Of a stretch of DNA of 34,841 nucleotides, positions 16,067-24,535 are shown one piece after another. The first letter of the stretch is position 1; each line of letters opens with the position of its first letter. Origin of the DNA: Sphingobacteriales bacterium (GTDB lineage: Bacteria; Bacteroidota; Bacteroidia; Chitinophagales; Chitinophagaceae); contig JAIXWS010000069.1 in NCBI GenBank assembly GCA_027491165.1, forward strand, positions 1 through 34,841. Direction: 5' to 3'. The notes beneath the pieces were generated by a model. That model saw only the letters and a program-made list of their open reading frames with translations. It was not told where the DNA came from and searched no databases. Both the position numbers and the translations under genes were made by a program.

Positions 16067-16999
16067 ATGGAAACTGTAGCGCACAAGAAATTCACAAAAG
16101 AAGTTTGGATTGATTTTATTCATTCTTTGCAAGACCGCATCTGTGCTGCCCTTGAGCAGGAGGATGGCCTTGCAAAGTTTTTTGAAGATAAATGGGAGCG
16201 CCCTGAAGGGGGTGGTGGTAAAACACGTGTTTTGGCCAATGGTAATGTTTTTGAAAAGGGCGGTGTCAATACCTCTGTTGTATTTGGTGAAGTCTCTGAT
16301 GTGATGCGCAAGCAATTGGGTGTTGATGGTCATAGCTGGTTTGCCTGCGGTTTGAGTTTAGTCATTCATCCCACAAACCCTTTTGTGCCTACCACCCATG
16401 CCAATTGGCGTTATTTTGAACTGTACGATAAAGAGGACAATATAATTGATTGCTGGTTTGGTGGCGGTGCAGACCTCACGCCATTCTATTTATTCGAGGA
16501 AGATGCACAACATTTTCATGCTACATTAAAAGGGGCAATTGAGCCTTTTGGTGAAGGCTTGCACGCGCAGTATAAAGCTTGGTGCGACCAATATTTTGCC
16601 AATACCCATCGCAATAATGAAATGCGCGGTATTGGGGGCGTATTCTACGACCATTTGAAACCAAGGCCTGAATTTGATGTGGAGCGATTGTTTGCCTTTC
16701 AGCAAGCGAATGGCCATTCTTTTGTAGAAGCTTATTTGCCCATCGTGGCCAAGAGAAAGAACTTAAGTTTTACGCTGGAGCATAAACACTGGCAGGAAAT
16801 ACGCCGTGGGCGGTATGTTGAGTTTAATTTGATACACGATAGAGGTACTATTTTTGGTTTGAAAACCAATGGACGCACAGAGAGTATTTTAATGAGTTTG
16901 CCCCCAACGGTACGTTTTGAATACGATTATCAACCTAAGCCCAATAGTCCAGAAGCTAAATTATTGGATGCTTGTCAGCATCCCAAAGACTGGGTATAG
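16067..16999 (+). CDS. hemF: Oxygen-dependent coproporphyrinogen-III oxidase
   Basis: Oxidatively decarboxylates two propionates of coproporphyrinogen III to vinyls, using O2, giving protoporphyrinogen IX. Its use instead of the radical-SAM HemN points to an aerobic lifestyle, though hemN could lie elsewhere. 310 residues from the ATG at 16067; the in-frame TTG at 16049 adds six residues without family support. Signatures: GGGGKTRVLANGNVFEKGG, WFGGGADLTPFYLFEED, MRGIGGVFYDHL and RRGRYVEFNLIHDRGTIFGL. A 97-base gap separates it from hemE with no exact promoter match, so it is probably still in the transcript. The convergent TraB/GumN gene ends 26 bases away with no terminator between. Confidence 0.97.
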   Translation: METVAHKKFTKEVWIDFIHSLQDRICAALEQEDGLAKFFEDKWERPEGGGGKTRVLANGNVFEKGGVNTSVVFGEVSDVMRKQLGVDGHSWFACGLSLVIHPTNPFVPTTHANWRYFELYDKEDNIIDCWFGGGADLTPFYLFEEDAQHFHATLKGAIEPFGEGLHAQYKAWCDQYFANTHRNNEMRGIGGVFYDHLKPRPEFDVERLFAFQQANGHSFVEAYLPIVAKRKNLSFTLEHKHWQEIRRGRYVEFNLIHDRGTIFGLKTNGRTESILMSLPPTVRFEYDYQPKPNSPEAKLLDACQHPKDWV

Positions 17000-17025
17000 C
17001 AAGTCATTCTGTACAATTATTTTGC

Positions 17026-17907
17026 CTAATGTATTGCTTCTACCTTGTAGCCGGCTTTTTGTAATAATTGCAATAATCCCATTACATGTCCTGCCCCTAC
17101 TGCAAAAAAAGTAGGCTTTTCGGTCATCATCTTTATCATGGGATTAATCCATTTTTTATTTCTATTATCTATCAACAAGGCATTATTCATTCCCATTTCT
17201 GAACTGCTTTTTACAATCATTTTGTTGAGCGCATGAAGGTCTTGTTTTTTGTAGGCCAGTATCAAATTGGATACATCAGCAATGTCGTTTTTTTCGCCCT
17301 TAGCAATGCGGATCATCTGGGCAATAATGCTGTCGGTAGGTATGGATTCTAATGCCTCCATTTGCTCTGCCACTGTTTCTAATCCGATTGTTTTTTTAGA
17401 TGCATTATTTGCTTTTTCTACAAGCTTTAATTCATAAGAAACAGATTCTTTACAAGGGCCTTTAATAAGGCCTACACTATAAATCATATACAATGCCACT
17501 GGCTTCATGCGTTCGACAATTTGCATGTTTTGCCCCAATGAATCCTCTATATATTGTTTGACTATTTTAAAATCTTGCTCATTGCTAAAATAATCTCTTA
17601 GGCTACCGCCGCTTAAATCCATCATTAAGGCTGCCGTTTCCATAGATAGGGTATTATTGCTGATATCCATTTCAATACACAATTGCTTTGTTTCTTCGAA
17701 AGATTTTTGCATCGAGGCTGTCCAGAAATAATCACTTTCGCAAATAATGTGTATTGTACCAAAGAGGTAGGAAGGCATGTTATTGCCCTCTTTGCTTATT
17801 TTCCACAGTAGGGAATGTTCACTTTTCTTTTGTTTTTGTGCCCATGCAGTGCTGCTAAGCAAAAGCCCAATGAGCACCAGAAGTTGAATTTTGAAATAGT
17901 TTTTCAT
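17026..17907 (-). CDS. TraB/GumN (TIKI-like) family protein
   Basis: A 293-residue exported protein of the COG3735 TraB/GumN family. A signal peptide is clear (cleavage after Ala-Trp-Ala, residue 23). Family motifs: LFGTIHI (His53) with a nearby acidic ESDYFW, and the C-terminal GAGHVMGLLQLLQKAGY (His274). In the eukaryotic TIKI members these glycine-histidine motifs form a metal-dependent protease site; bacterial members are largely uncharacterised, so protease activity here is inference. It follows the ZIP transporter gene by 19 bases on the same strand, so the two are probably co-transcribed, and a metal-related role is plausible. Confidence 0.9.
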   Translation of the reverse strand: MKNYFKIQLLVLIGLLLSSTAWAQKQKKSEHSLLWKISKEGNNMPSYLFGTIHIICESDYFWTASMQKSFEETKQLCIEMDISNNTLSMETAALMMDLSGGSLRDYFSNEQDFKIVKQYIEDSLGQNMQIVERMKPVALYMIYSVGLIKGPCKESVSYELKLVEKANNASKKTIGLETVAEQMEALESIPTDSIIAQMIRIAKGEKNDIADVSNLILAYKKQDLHALNKMIVKSSSEMGMNNALLIDNRNKKWINPMIKMMTEKPTFFAVGAGHVMGLLQLLQKAGYKVEAIH

Positions 17908-17926
17908 GTTGCAATGGCAGGATAAT

Positions 17927-18658
17927 TTAGTGGAGCAAAAGTGTTGTTGCGCTCAGGGCTACACCCAATACAATGGCTATGATTTTTTGATTGGTGAGGG
18001 TGTGTTGCTTGGTTCCACTCTCATAAAATATGGTTGTCGCTATATGGATAAAAGCACCTGCAACGATTGGGATAAGGATACCTAAAATGTTAGAAACAGC
18101 GAAATATTTACTACCTAAATAAGAGGCTAAAACACTAGCCAATGGCGTTAATAAAGCAAAAATCAAAAGAAGTCCCCATGATTTGATGCCACGTCCGTAT
18201 GTAGCTCGAATCATGGTCGCTACAATCACAACTTCGGGTAATTTGTGGATCGCTACCGCAAAATAAAGAGAAACATCGGTTTGGGGCATACGATAATTAA
18301 AGCCTAGAGGGAAACCCTCCATAAGCGCATGAACGCCCAATCCAGCCATAATAGATACCAATGGTATGTGGTGGTTATGGCCGTGGCTGTGACTATGTCC
18401 ATGTTCAACACCATGGGTGAATCGTTGAATAAATAATTGAAGAAAAAAACCAATCAAAATATACAAACCCGCCTTATGGCCTTGGTCTTCAATTGTTTCG
18501 GGGATGAGGTGTAAAAAAGTAATGCTCAATAAAAATGAACCAGAAAAGGCCAATAGCAAGTGCATTTTTTTATCGTCAATTAAACGAACCCGCATGGCCA
18601 ATAAACCTGCTGCATAGGTTACTACGAACAAAAAAATATTAGGAAGAAGATGAGGCAA
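17927..18658 (-). CDS. ZIP-family divalent metal transporter
   Basis: A 243-residue membrane protein of the ZIP (Zrt/Irt-like) family, probably importing zinc or another divalent metal. It has about eight helices. SFLLSITFLHLIPE is the second-helix block. A His-rich cytosolic-type loop sits at residues 82-97 (HGVEHGHSHSHGHNHH). The metal-site helices read VHALMEGFPLGF (His110, Glu114) and AIHKLPEVV (His138, Glu142). The start is TTG at 18656-18658: the frame stops just upstream and the first in-frame ATG (residue 22) would delete most of helix 1. A TACCTTTG promoter element lies 34 bases ahead. It heads the operon with the TraB/GumN gene. Confidence 0.92.
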   Translation of the reverse strand: MPHLLPNIFLFVVTYAAGLLAMRVRLIDDKKMHLLLAFSGSFLLSITFLHLIPETIEDQGHKAGLYILIGFFLQLFIQRFTHGVEHGHSHSHGHNHHIPLVSIMAGLGVHALMEGFPLGFNYRMPQTDVSLYFAVAIHKLPEVVIVATMIRATYGRGIKSWGLLLIFALLTPLASVLASYLGSKYFAVSNILGILIPIVAGAFIHIATTIFYESGTKQHTLTNQKIIAIVLGVALSATTLLLH

Positions 18659-18691
18659 GACTGTTTATAATTAATGTTGAAAATTTGAGTA

Positions 18692-18699
18692 CAAAGGTA
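18692..18699 (-). promoter_or_regulatory. Promoter -7 element of the ZIP-TraB/GumN operon
   Basis: TACCTTTG on the minus strand, exact TAnnTTTG match, about 34 bases before the TTG start of the ZIP gene. A TTTG lies upstream at a rather long 23-base spacing. Confidence 0.55.
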
Positions 18700-18723
18700 A
18701 CTGAATAGCGTGTATATAAAAGC

Positions 18724-18759
18724 AAAAAAGCGCAGCCTTCTAAAAGGATACGCTTTTTT
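18724..18759 (-). terminator. Terminator of mdh
   Basis: AAAAAAGCG (18724-18732) pairs with CGCTTTTTT (18751-18759), with an inner CCTT/AAGG stem. Runs of T/A on both sides make it work in either direction; here it follows the mdh stop by about 20 bases on the minus strand. Confidence 0.88.
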
Positions 18760-18780
18760 ATGTGTTCAATAGATTTTTTA

Positions 18781-19710
18781 TTAAAGTGTGTCTAATACGG
18801 CATTCATGTTGCGCACCGCTTCAGCCGATTTGTTGAATTCTGCTTGCTCCGCATCATTCAATTTATAATCGATGATCTTTTCCCAGCCATTGCTACCTAT
18901 TACCACCGGTACACCCAAGCAAATATCTTTTTGGCCATATTCGCCATCAAGTGCTACACAGCAAGGGAATACTTTCTTTTGGTTGCGTACAATGCTTTCT
19001 ACCAAGGCTGCACCGGCGGCTCCAGGAGCATACCAAGCCGAAGTCCCTAGTAATTTTGTCAAGGTTGCACCACCTACCATTGTATCGGCAGCTACTTGTT
19101 TCAATTGGTCTTCACTAAGGAAATTAGAAACAGGTGTGCCATTTAAAGTAGCCAAACGCGTCAAAGGAATCATCGTTGTATCGCCGTGTCCACCAATAAC
19201 AGTAGCGTGTAGGTCGCTCTGAGAGCAATCCAATGCTTTTTGTAAATATGTTTTGAAACGAGCGCTATCCAAAATACCACCCATACCAATTACACGGTTT
19301 TTAGGAAGGCCAGTAGCTTTTAACGCTAAATAAGTCATGGTATCCATTGGGTTTGAAATAACCACGATAATGGCATTGGGAGAATATTCTAATAAGCTTT
19401 TAGCAACGTTTTCAACAATTTTTGCATTGGTGCCAATGAGTTCTTCGCGTGTCATTCCGGGCTTACGAGGAATACCAGAAGTAATCACACAAACAGCAGA
19501 GCCAGCCGTTTTGCTGTAATCGCCAGTTACACCAGTAATACGTGTGTTGAAACCCAATAGAGAAGCTGTTTGGGTTAAATCAAGCGCTTTACCTTCTGCA
19601 AAACCTTCTTTAATGTCTACCAATACTAGTTCTTCAGCAATTTCTCTTCTTACGATATTGTCGGCACAAGTAGCGCCTACTGCGCCAGCACCTACTACGG
19701 TTACTTTCAT
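18781..19710 (-). CDS. mdh: Malate dehydrogenase (LDH-like type)
   Basis: NAD-dependent oxidation of malate to oxaloacetate in the TCA cycle. 309 residues, of the lactate-dehydrogenase-like group common in Bacteroidota. The N-terminal Rossmann motif is VVGAGAVGATCA, with an acidic residue after the second strand (LVLVDI) that selects NAD. The mobile-loop segment is GIPRKPGMTREEL, whose Arg residues bind dicarboxylates. The catalytic His is in VIGGHGDTTMIP. ATG at 19708-19710. It has its own promoter and terminator, so it is monocistronic. Confidence 0.96.
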   Translation of the reverse strand: MKVTVVGAGAVGATCADNIVRREIAEELVLVDIKEGFAEGKALDLTQTASLLGFNTRITGVTGDYSKTAGSAVCVITSGIPRKPGMTREELIGTNAKIVENVAKSLLEYSPNAIIVVISNPMDTMTYLALKATGLPKNRVIGMGGILDSARFKTYLQKALDCSQSDLHATVIGGHGDTTMIPLTRLATLNGTPVSNFLSEDQLKQVAADTMVGGATLTKLLGTSAWYAPGAAGAALVESIVRNQKKVFPCCVALDGEYGQKDICLGVPVVIGSNGWEKIIDYKLNDAEQAEFNKSAEAVRNMNAVLDTL

Positions 19711-19758
19711 TGTTCTGTTTTTTATTAAAGTGATGAAATGTGTATGTTTTTAGCAATG

Positions 19759-19790
19759 CAAATGTAGTGGATTTGGCTAATGCAATGCAA
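19759..19790 (-). promoter_or_regulatory. mdh promoter
   Basis: On the minus strand, TTG (complement of 19788-19790), 21 bases, then TACATTTG (complement of 19759-19766). Both elements fit the Bacteroidota housekeeping promoter. The predicted leader is about 45 bases. Confidence 0.65.
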
Positions 19791-20223
19791 GAAAACTAAA
19801 CTACTAGAACATGATTTTTGTCAAAATCTTAAGTTATTAAAAAGAATCCTACTGCACAAAGAAGGTCTGAATTGTACTTATTTGATTGTAGAACAATAGG
19901 CTAGTGCAGTCTAGCTGCCGTTTTTCATCAATATCGCAGTCAAATCCAAAACTTGATCCAATAAAACCATTTTCATGTATCTCTAAGATGTTATAAACAG
20001 CATGGGACATGGACTTTTTGGGAGATCTAGGAAAAGTCTATCAATCCAAGGCAGTATAAGCTAAGCTGCTTTTTTATGGATGCCTTGTTTGTGTACAAAC
20101 AATTTGGCGTCAAGAAATAATCTTTATTTGTAGGCAGGTTTTAATTGTATTGAGATAAATTTTTCATAACATTTGCCAATAATAGTCACAATAAATTCTC
20201 TCCAAAATCAATTGCCGATTCCT
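19791..20223. other. Intergenic region between mdh and recA
   Basis: About 430 bases with no credible ORF. The two genes diverge from it. The only structure I see is a cluster of hairpins at 20047-20102 and the recA promoter element at the right edge. No SOS-type operator could be recognised by eye. Confidence 0.6.
20047..20102. other. Hairpin cluster upstream of recA
   Basis: CAAGGCA (20047-20053) pairs with TGCCTTG (20081-20087). Inside is a GCAG/CTGC hairpin (20051-20054 with 20066-20069) followed by six Ts. A second 7-bp hairpin, TTGTTTG/CAAACAA with loop TGTA (20085-20102), overlaps the right arm, so the two structures are mutually exclusive. It could be a terminator of an unseen short RNA, or chance. 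Confidence 0.35.
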
Positions 20224-20231
20224 TATTTTTG
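20224..20231 (+). promoter_or_regulatory. recA promoter -7 element
   Basis: TATTTTTG, exact TAnnTTTG match, in the longer context CCTTATTTTTG (20221-20231). It predicts a leader of about 35 bases before the ATG at 20273. The octamer CAATTGCC lies at 20209-20216. Confidence 0.6.
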
Positions 20232-20272
20232 AACAATATTCCACTCTGTAATTTAAAACACAATTATACAAC

Positions 20273-21271
20273 ATGGCAGCAGCAGCAGACGACAAACAAA
20301 AGGTATTAAAACTTGCCTTAGATAAGATTGAAAAGGACTTTGGGAAAGGTTCGGTGATGTTATTAGGCGACAAACAAAACGAAACTATTGATGTAATCAG
20401 CACAGGTTCTTTAGGCTTGGATGTTGCATTAGGCGTGGGTGGCTTGCCTCGTGGTAGGGTAATTGAAATTTATGGTCCAGAATCTTCGGGTAAAACAACA
20501 ATTGCTATTCATACCATTGCTGAGGCACAAAAGAAAGGTGGTATTTGTGCTATAATCGATGCAGAACATGCTTTTGACACAGGTTATGCTCGCAAGCTAG
20601 GAGTTGATGTTGACAATTTAATTATATCGCAGCCCGATTATGGTGAGCAAGCATTAGAAATTGCTGATCGCCTTATTTCTTCTGGTGCGGTTGATGTAGT
20701 GGTGATTGACTCTGTAGCTGCATTGGTTCCTAAAAGCGAACTTGAAGGCGAGATGGGTGATAGTAAAATGGGTTTACATGCACGATTGATGAGTCAAGCT
20801 TTGCGTAAATTAACAGCCACTATTTCTCGTACGGGATGTTGCTGTATTTTCATCAATCAGCTCCGCGAAAAAATCGGTGTGATGTTTGGTAATCCCGAAA
20901 CGACCACTGGTGGTAATGCTCTTAAATTCTACGCATCTGTTCGTCTAGATATTCGCCGTGTGAGCCAAATCAAAGATGGTGATGTGGCTACAGGAAATCG
21001 TACTCGAGTGAAAGTGGTGAAAAATAAAGTATCACCTCCATTCCGTCAGGTAGAGTTTGACCTTGTATTTGGAGAAGGTATCAGCAAAGTGGGTGAGATT
21101 ATAGATATGGGCGTAGAGCTTTCTATCCTCAACAAAAGCGGCTCTTGGTTTAGCTATGGCGATACCAAAATTGGTCAAGGTCGTGATGCAGTAAAAACGT
21201 TCTTGAATGATAATCCAGAAGTTGCTACCGAAGTGGAAGCTAAAATACGCGCGGCTTTACAAGCAAAATAA
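20273..21271 (+). CDS. recA: Recombinase RecA
   Basis: ATP-dependent DNA strand-exchange protein for homologous recombination and, where LexA exists, SOS induction. 332 residues. Walker A is GPESSGKTT (68-76). Walker B-type strand is [10 protein letters not shown], followed by [13 protein letters not shown]. The DNA-binding loop region includes [22 protein letters not shown], here broken into [10 protein letters not shown] and [11 protein letters not shown]. The C-terminal tail is short, without the long acidic end of the E. coli protein (353 residues). ATG at 20273. It stands alone between its promoter and a perfect terminator; the common neighbour recX is not seen. Confidence 0.98.
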   Translation: MAAAADDKQKVLKLALDKIEKDFGKGSVMLLGDKQNETIDVISTGSLGLDVALGVGGLPRGRVIEIYGPESSGKTTIAIHTIAEAQKKGGICAIIDAEHAFDTGYARKLGVDVDNLIISQPDYGEQALEIADRLISSGAVDVVVIDSVAALVPKSELEGEMGDSKMGLHARLMSQALRKLTATISRTGCCCIFINQLREKIGVMFGNPETTTGGNALKFYASVRLDIRRVSQIKDGDVATGNRTRVKVVKNKVSPPFRQVEFDLVFGEGISKVGEIIDMGVELSILNKSGSWFSYGDTKIGQGRDAVKTFLNDNPEVATEVEAKIRAALQAK

Positions 21272-21296
21272 TTCTTGAATTGAAGCTATAAAAATG

Positions 21297-21330
21297 AAAA
21301 TGCCCTTGCAATCGCAAGGGCATTTTTTTT
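21297..21330 (+). terminator. Terminator of recA
   Basis: A perfect 10-bp GC-rich stem (ATGCCCTTGC, 21300-21309, with 21314-21323), AATC loop, flanked by As and eight Ts. It can also stop the convergent small gene ending at 21346. Confidence 0.95.
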
Positions 21331-21345
21331 AGATATAGTTTTTAA

Positions 21346-21576
21346 TTACCCATAAATTAAAATCAGGCCAATAATAATACCTGCAATTCCACTCAAGATA
21401 TTCAACAACCTAACATTATATTCTTGAAACCAAATTCCAAGGCGCCAATTCGTTAATCCTAGTATTAATGCAATGGTGCCGAACAATAAAAAGAGTGCTG
21501 CCCAAGTATCTGCTGGGTCGTGATAAGTAGTGGTGCTTGGGGTATAACGATACCAACTTAAAAGTATTAATTGCAT
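21346..21576 (-). CDS. Small two-helix membrane protein, unknown function
   Basis: A 76-residue product with an ATG at 21574-21576. Two hydrophobic helices are clear: AALFLLFGTIALILGL and the C-terminal ILSGIAGIIIGLILIYG, joined by a loop with NWRLGIWFQEYN. The N-terminal ~20 residues are polar with several Tyr and Thr. Support for a real gene: an exact TAnnTTTG element 39 bases upstream, a shared bidirectional terminator after it, and no overlapping gene. I do not recognise the family. Confidence 0.7.
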   Translation of the reverse strand: MQLILLSWYRYTPSTTTYHDPADTWAALFLLFGTIALILGLTNWRLGIWFQEYNVRLLNILSGIAGIIIGLILIYG

Positions 21577-21614
21577 CAGTGTGTGTATTTCCTTCTTGAA
21601 TGAAAATACAGTTA

Positions 21615-21622
21615 CAAAATTA
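21615..21622 (-). promoter_or_regulatory. Promoter -7 element of the small membrane gene
   Basis: TAATTTTG on the minus strand, exact TAnnTTTG match, 38 bases before the ATG at 21576. No clear -33 element. Confidence 0.45.
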
Positions 21623-21771
21623 ATTCAAATTACTGTTTGGGCTTATTCTTCTTTTGGGGCTTATCCCTATTTTGCAATCTCGATGCAGTTTGCTCTATTT
21701 CATTCGGTTATTTTCTGATTGAAACAATGCATGCCTAAGCTAAGCTTTATATCATAATCCAACAATTGCCT

Positions 21772-21779
21772 TATTTTTG
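21772..21779 (+). promoter_or_regulatory. Promoter -7 element of the M1 peptidase gene
   Basis: TATTTTTG in the context CCTTATTTTTG (21769-21779), overlapping the octamer CAATTGCC (21763-21770). The same octamer and extended element occur before recA. An in-frame ATG at 21777 overlaps this element and so cannot be the start codon. Confidence 0.6.
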
Positions 21780-21836
21780 GAACATTGCTACAAAACACAA
21801 GCAGTTTGTGCTTTCGAAGGCAAATTTTCACCCATT

Positions 21837-24419
21837 ATGAAACACGTTTTTACTGGTATTTTGCTGGCGAGCTCCCTTTTGATTTCTTGTAAATCGACCA
21901 AAAATAAAGGATTAACCAAAAGTATGGAGACCATTGTGGTCAATGCTTTTACTCATCCAATGAATATTTATCGCGCTACATCCCCTAGGCTTTGGAATAT
22001 CGTTCACACCCGTGTTGCCCTTTCTTTTGATTATAAAAATCGGACAGCCTATGGGCAAGAATGGCTGAGCCTACAGCCCTATTTTTACCCAAGCGACACC
22101 CTGAGGCTTGATGCCAAAAGCATGAAAATAGAGTCGGTAACGATTGGTCAATCAGACAAGCCTTTGCAATACACTTACGATAGTACTAGCCTCTTGATTA
22201 AGCTAGATAGAATGTACAGAAAGGATGAATTAGTTCGTTTGAGTATTAAATATGTGGCTATGCCTTATGCCACTGCTAGTGGCGGTAGTGCTGCTATCAA
22301 AGATGATAGGGGCTTATATTTTATCAATCATGATGGTAAAATTGAAGGAAAACCTATACAAATTTGGACCCAAGGCGAAACGGAGGCAAACAGTCATTGG
22401 CTGCCTACCATTGATAAGCCCAACAGCCGCACAACTGTGCAACTAGAACTGACTGTGCCCAGGCAATACAAAACCCTAGGGAATGGAGAATTGATATCGA
22501 GCATGGACAATGGTATTACCCGCACCGATATTTGGAAAATGGACCAACCGATTCAAGTCTATGCCATCATGTTTGCTATTGGTGATTTTGCAATAGCCAA
22601 AGACAGTTGGCGCAACAAAGAGGTGCATTATTATGTAGAGCCCGCTTATGCGCCTTATGCCCGCAAAATGTTTCAATTTACCCCAGAAATGATGGAGTTT
22701 TTCTCCAACGCAACAGGTATTCCTTATCCTTGGAATAAGTATAGCCAAGTAGTTGTGCGCGACTATGTATCGGGGGCAATGGAAAATACTTCGGCTAGTT
22801 TATTTGGTGAATTTATGAACCAAAACCACCGCCAATATGATGATGCCAACCACGAAGATGTTGTATCGCATGAGCTTTTTCATCAATGGTTTGGTGATTA
22901 TGTAACGGCTGAATCCTGGAGCCATCTTACCGTAAACGAATCTTTTGCTACTTATGGCGAATATCTTTGGCGCAGACATAAATACGGATTGTCTTACGCA
23001 GATGAACTTGCCTGGAGCGATGTACAGAAATACCTCGAGCTTACAGATTATTCCGATCCTGTTTTGGTTCGCCACCATTACCGCGACAAGGAAGATATGT
23101 TTGACCGGGTGATTTATCAAAAAGGTGGGGCTATTTTGCATTATCTACATCATTTAATGGGTGATTCGGCTTTTTATACATCCATGAATATTTACCTCAG
23201 TAAAAATGCCTTACAAGCTGCCGAAGCCACTCAATGGCGTTTGGCAGTAGAAGAGGCTACAGGTAAGGATTGGAATTGGTTTTTCGACGAATGGTATCAT
23301 CGGGCAGGACATCCCGTGTTGGACATCAAATATGTTTATGATGACGCAGCGCAAAAATTAAATGTAACAGTTAGTCAAATCCAAAAAGAAAAGGTCGGTC
23401 TATATGAATTGCCTTTAAAATCACTTTTGATAAATGGCGAAGAAAAATCAGAGATTAATTGGGCCATTGCTAAGCAAAAAGAAACCTTTAGTTACGATTA
23501 TAAAAATGGCGTTCGACCCGTAATTGTGCCCGATGTAGCACATGTATTACCTGGCATCATCAAAGAAAATAAAAGCATTAAAGAATGGGCTACACAGATG
23601 AATAGCTGTAGCGATTTTGTGAGTCAATTATTGTGCATTCAAAATATTGGTCCTAAAGAAATGAATAGACCAGAAGCGCAAACAATACTCAATAAAGGTT
23701 TTGCCAATAAATCGGCTGCATTAAGGCAAGCTGCTCTAGAAAAAATAGCCCCAATTGAAACGGAATCCTTACGCAGTAAATACAAAACTGATGTTGTTAT
23801 GTTGGCTACCAACGATGGCAATAATGTGGTAAAAGCTGCGGCCTTATCCATTTTGGGCGATTGGAAAATAAAAGAACAAAAAGAGCTCCTTCTGCAATCT
23901 ATCAAGGATAGTTCCTACCTAGTGGCGGGTAATGCCTTAGCGGCATTGCAACAAATTGACGATAATCTTGCGTATACACTAGCAAAGGAGCATATAAACG
24001 AAAAACCCAATACAGAACTGGATGAAAATGCCTGGATGGTGCTCGCTTTAAAAGCAAAAGAAGAAGATACTCTGGCTTTCAAAAACCTCGCCCTCAATAA
24101 GCATGATGCCGAAAAGCGAAATCACATTGCAGGAAATCTGTTGCTGTTTGCCATATCAACAAAAAGTGAGGCTGCTTTTACAATGTGCTTGCACCTATTG
24201 GCTGATAAAATTCAAGAAACAGAAAACAAAAACTACCGTACCTATTACGCAGGCTTTTTGTTTAAAATTAAGGAAAATATAAAATTGAGACTTTCAAAAA
24301 GCAGCAAAAGCCCTTTGCTTTTGCGAGAAATGGAACTTTTAAAAGCGAAAGCAAAAGCCCTGTTGGCCACCGAAAAAGAGGAAGAAGTGCAAGCCATTTA
24401 TCAAAAAGTGATGCAATAA
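21837..24419 (+). CDS. M1-family metallo-aminopeptidase, lipoprotein
   Basis: An 860-residue gluzincin aminopeptidase that trims N-terminal residues from peptides. The start at 21837 gives a lipoprotein signal (lipobox Leu-Ile-Ser-Cys at residues 15-18), so the enzyme should sit in the envelope rather than the cytosol. Exopeptidase motif GAMEN at 313-317. Zinc site HELFH (345-349) with the third ligand Glu368, the exact HExxH-18-E spacing. A Tyr in the RVIYQKGG block fits the transition-state Tyr. The C-terminal ~280 residues look alpha-helical with HEAT-like repeats (ALRQAALEKI, VVKAAALSILG, AGNALAALQQI), like the ERAP-type C-terminal domain. The gene lies between recA and the DUF2723 gene, with its own promoter. 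Confidence 0.95.
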   Translation: MKHVFTGILLASSLLISCKSTKNKGLTKSMETIVVNAFTHPMNIYRATSPRLWNIVHTRVALSFDYKNRTAYGQEWLSLQPYFYPSDTLRLDAKSMKIESVTIGQSDKPLQYTYDSTSLLIKLDRMYRKDELVRLSIKYVAMPYATASGGSAAIKDDRGLYFINHDGKIEGKPIQIWTQGETEANSHWLPTIDKPNSRTTVQLELTVPRQYKTLGNGELISSMDNGITRTDIWKMDQPIQVYAIMFAIGDFAIAKDSWRNKEVHYYVEPAYAPYARKMFQFTPEMMEFFSNATGIPYPWNKYSQVVVRDYVSGAMENTSASLFGEFMNQNHRQYDDANHEDVVSHELFHQWFGDYVTAESWSHLTVNESFATYGEYLWRRHKYGLSYADELAWSDVQKYLELTDYSDPVLVRHHYRDKEDMFDRVIYQKGGAILHYLHHLMGDSAFYTSMNIYLSKNALQAAEATQWRLAVEEATGKDWNWFFDEWYHRAGHPVLDIKYVYDDAAQKLNVTVSQIQKEKVGLYELPLKSLLINGEEKSEINWAIAKQKETFSYDYKNGVRPVIVPDVAHVLPGIIKENKSIKEWATQMNSCSDFVSQLLCIQNIGPKEMNRPEAQTILNKGFANKSAALRQAALEKIAPIETESLRSKYKTDVVMLATNDGNNVVKAAALSILGDWKIKEQKELLLQSIKDSSYLVAGNALAALQQIDDNLAYTLAKEHINEKPNTELDENAWMVLALKAKEEDTLAFKNLALNKHDAEKRNHIAGNLLLFAISTKSEAAFTMCLHLLADKIQETENKNYRTYYAGFLFKIKENIKLRLSKSSKSPLLLREMELLKAKAKALLATEKEEEVQAIYQKVMQ

Positions 24420-24497
24420 GCACAATGAAGCGCACATATTGTATTAATAAAATTTTTCCAAATTAAGTCCTTCTGTCTTTTCGTGTCCTTATTTTTT

Positions 24498-24505
24498 TAT
24501 TTTTG
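24498..24505 (+). promoter_or_regulatory. Promoter -7 element of the DUF2723 gene
   Basis: TATTTTTG, exact TAnnTTTG match, with CCTTATTTTT just upstream at 24488. The predicted leader is about 25 bases before the ATG at 24536. Confidence 0.55.
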
Positions 24506-24535
24506 TTGCCATATCATTAAAAACAAATTCGCTGA

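Noticed and set aside
20164-20403. Minus-strand open frame crossing the recA start
   Set aside because: Covers the recA promoter and N-terminus, no family match and low-quality composition.
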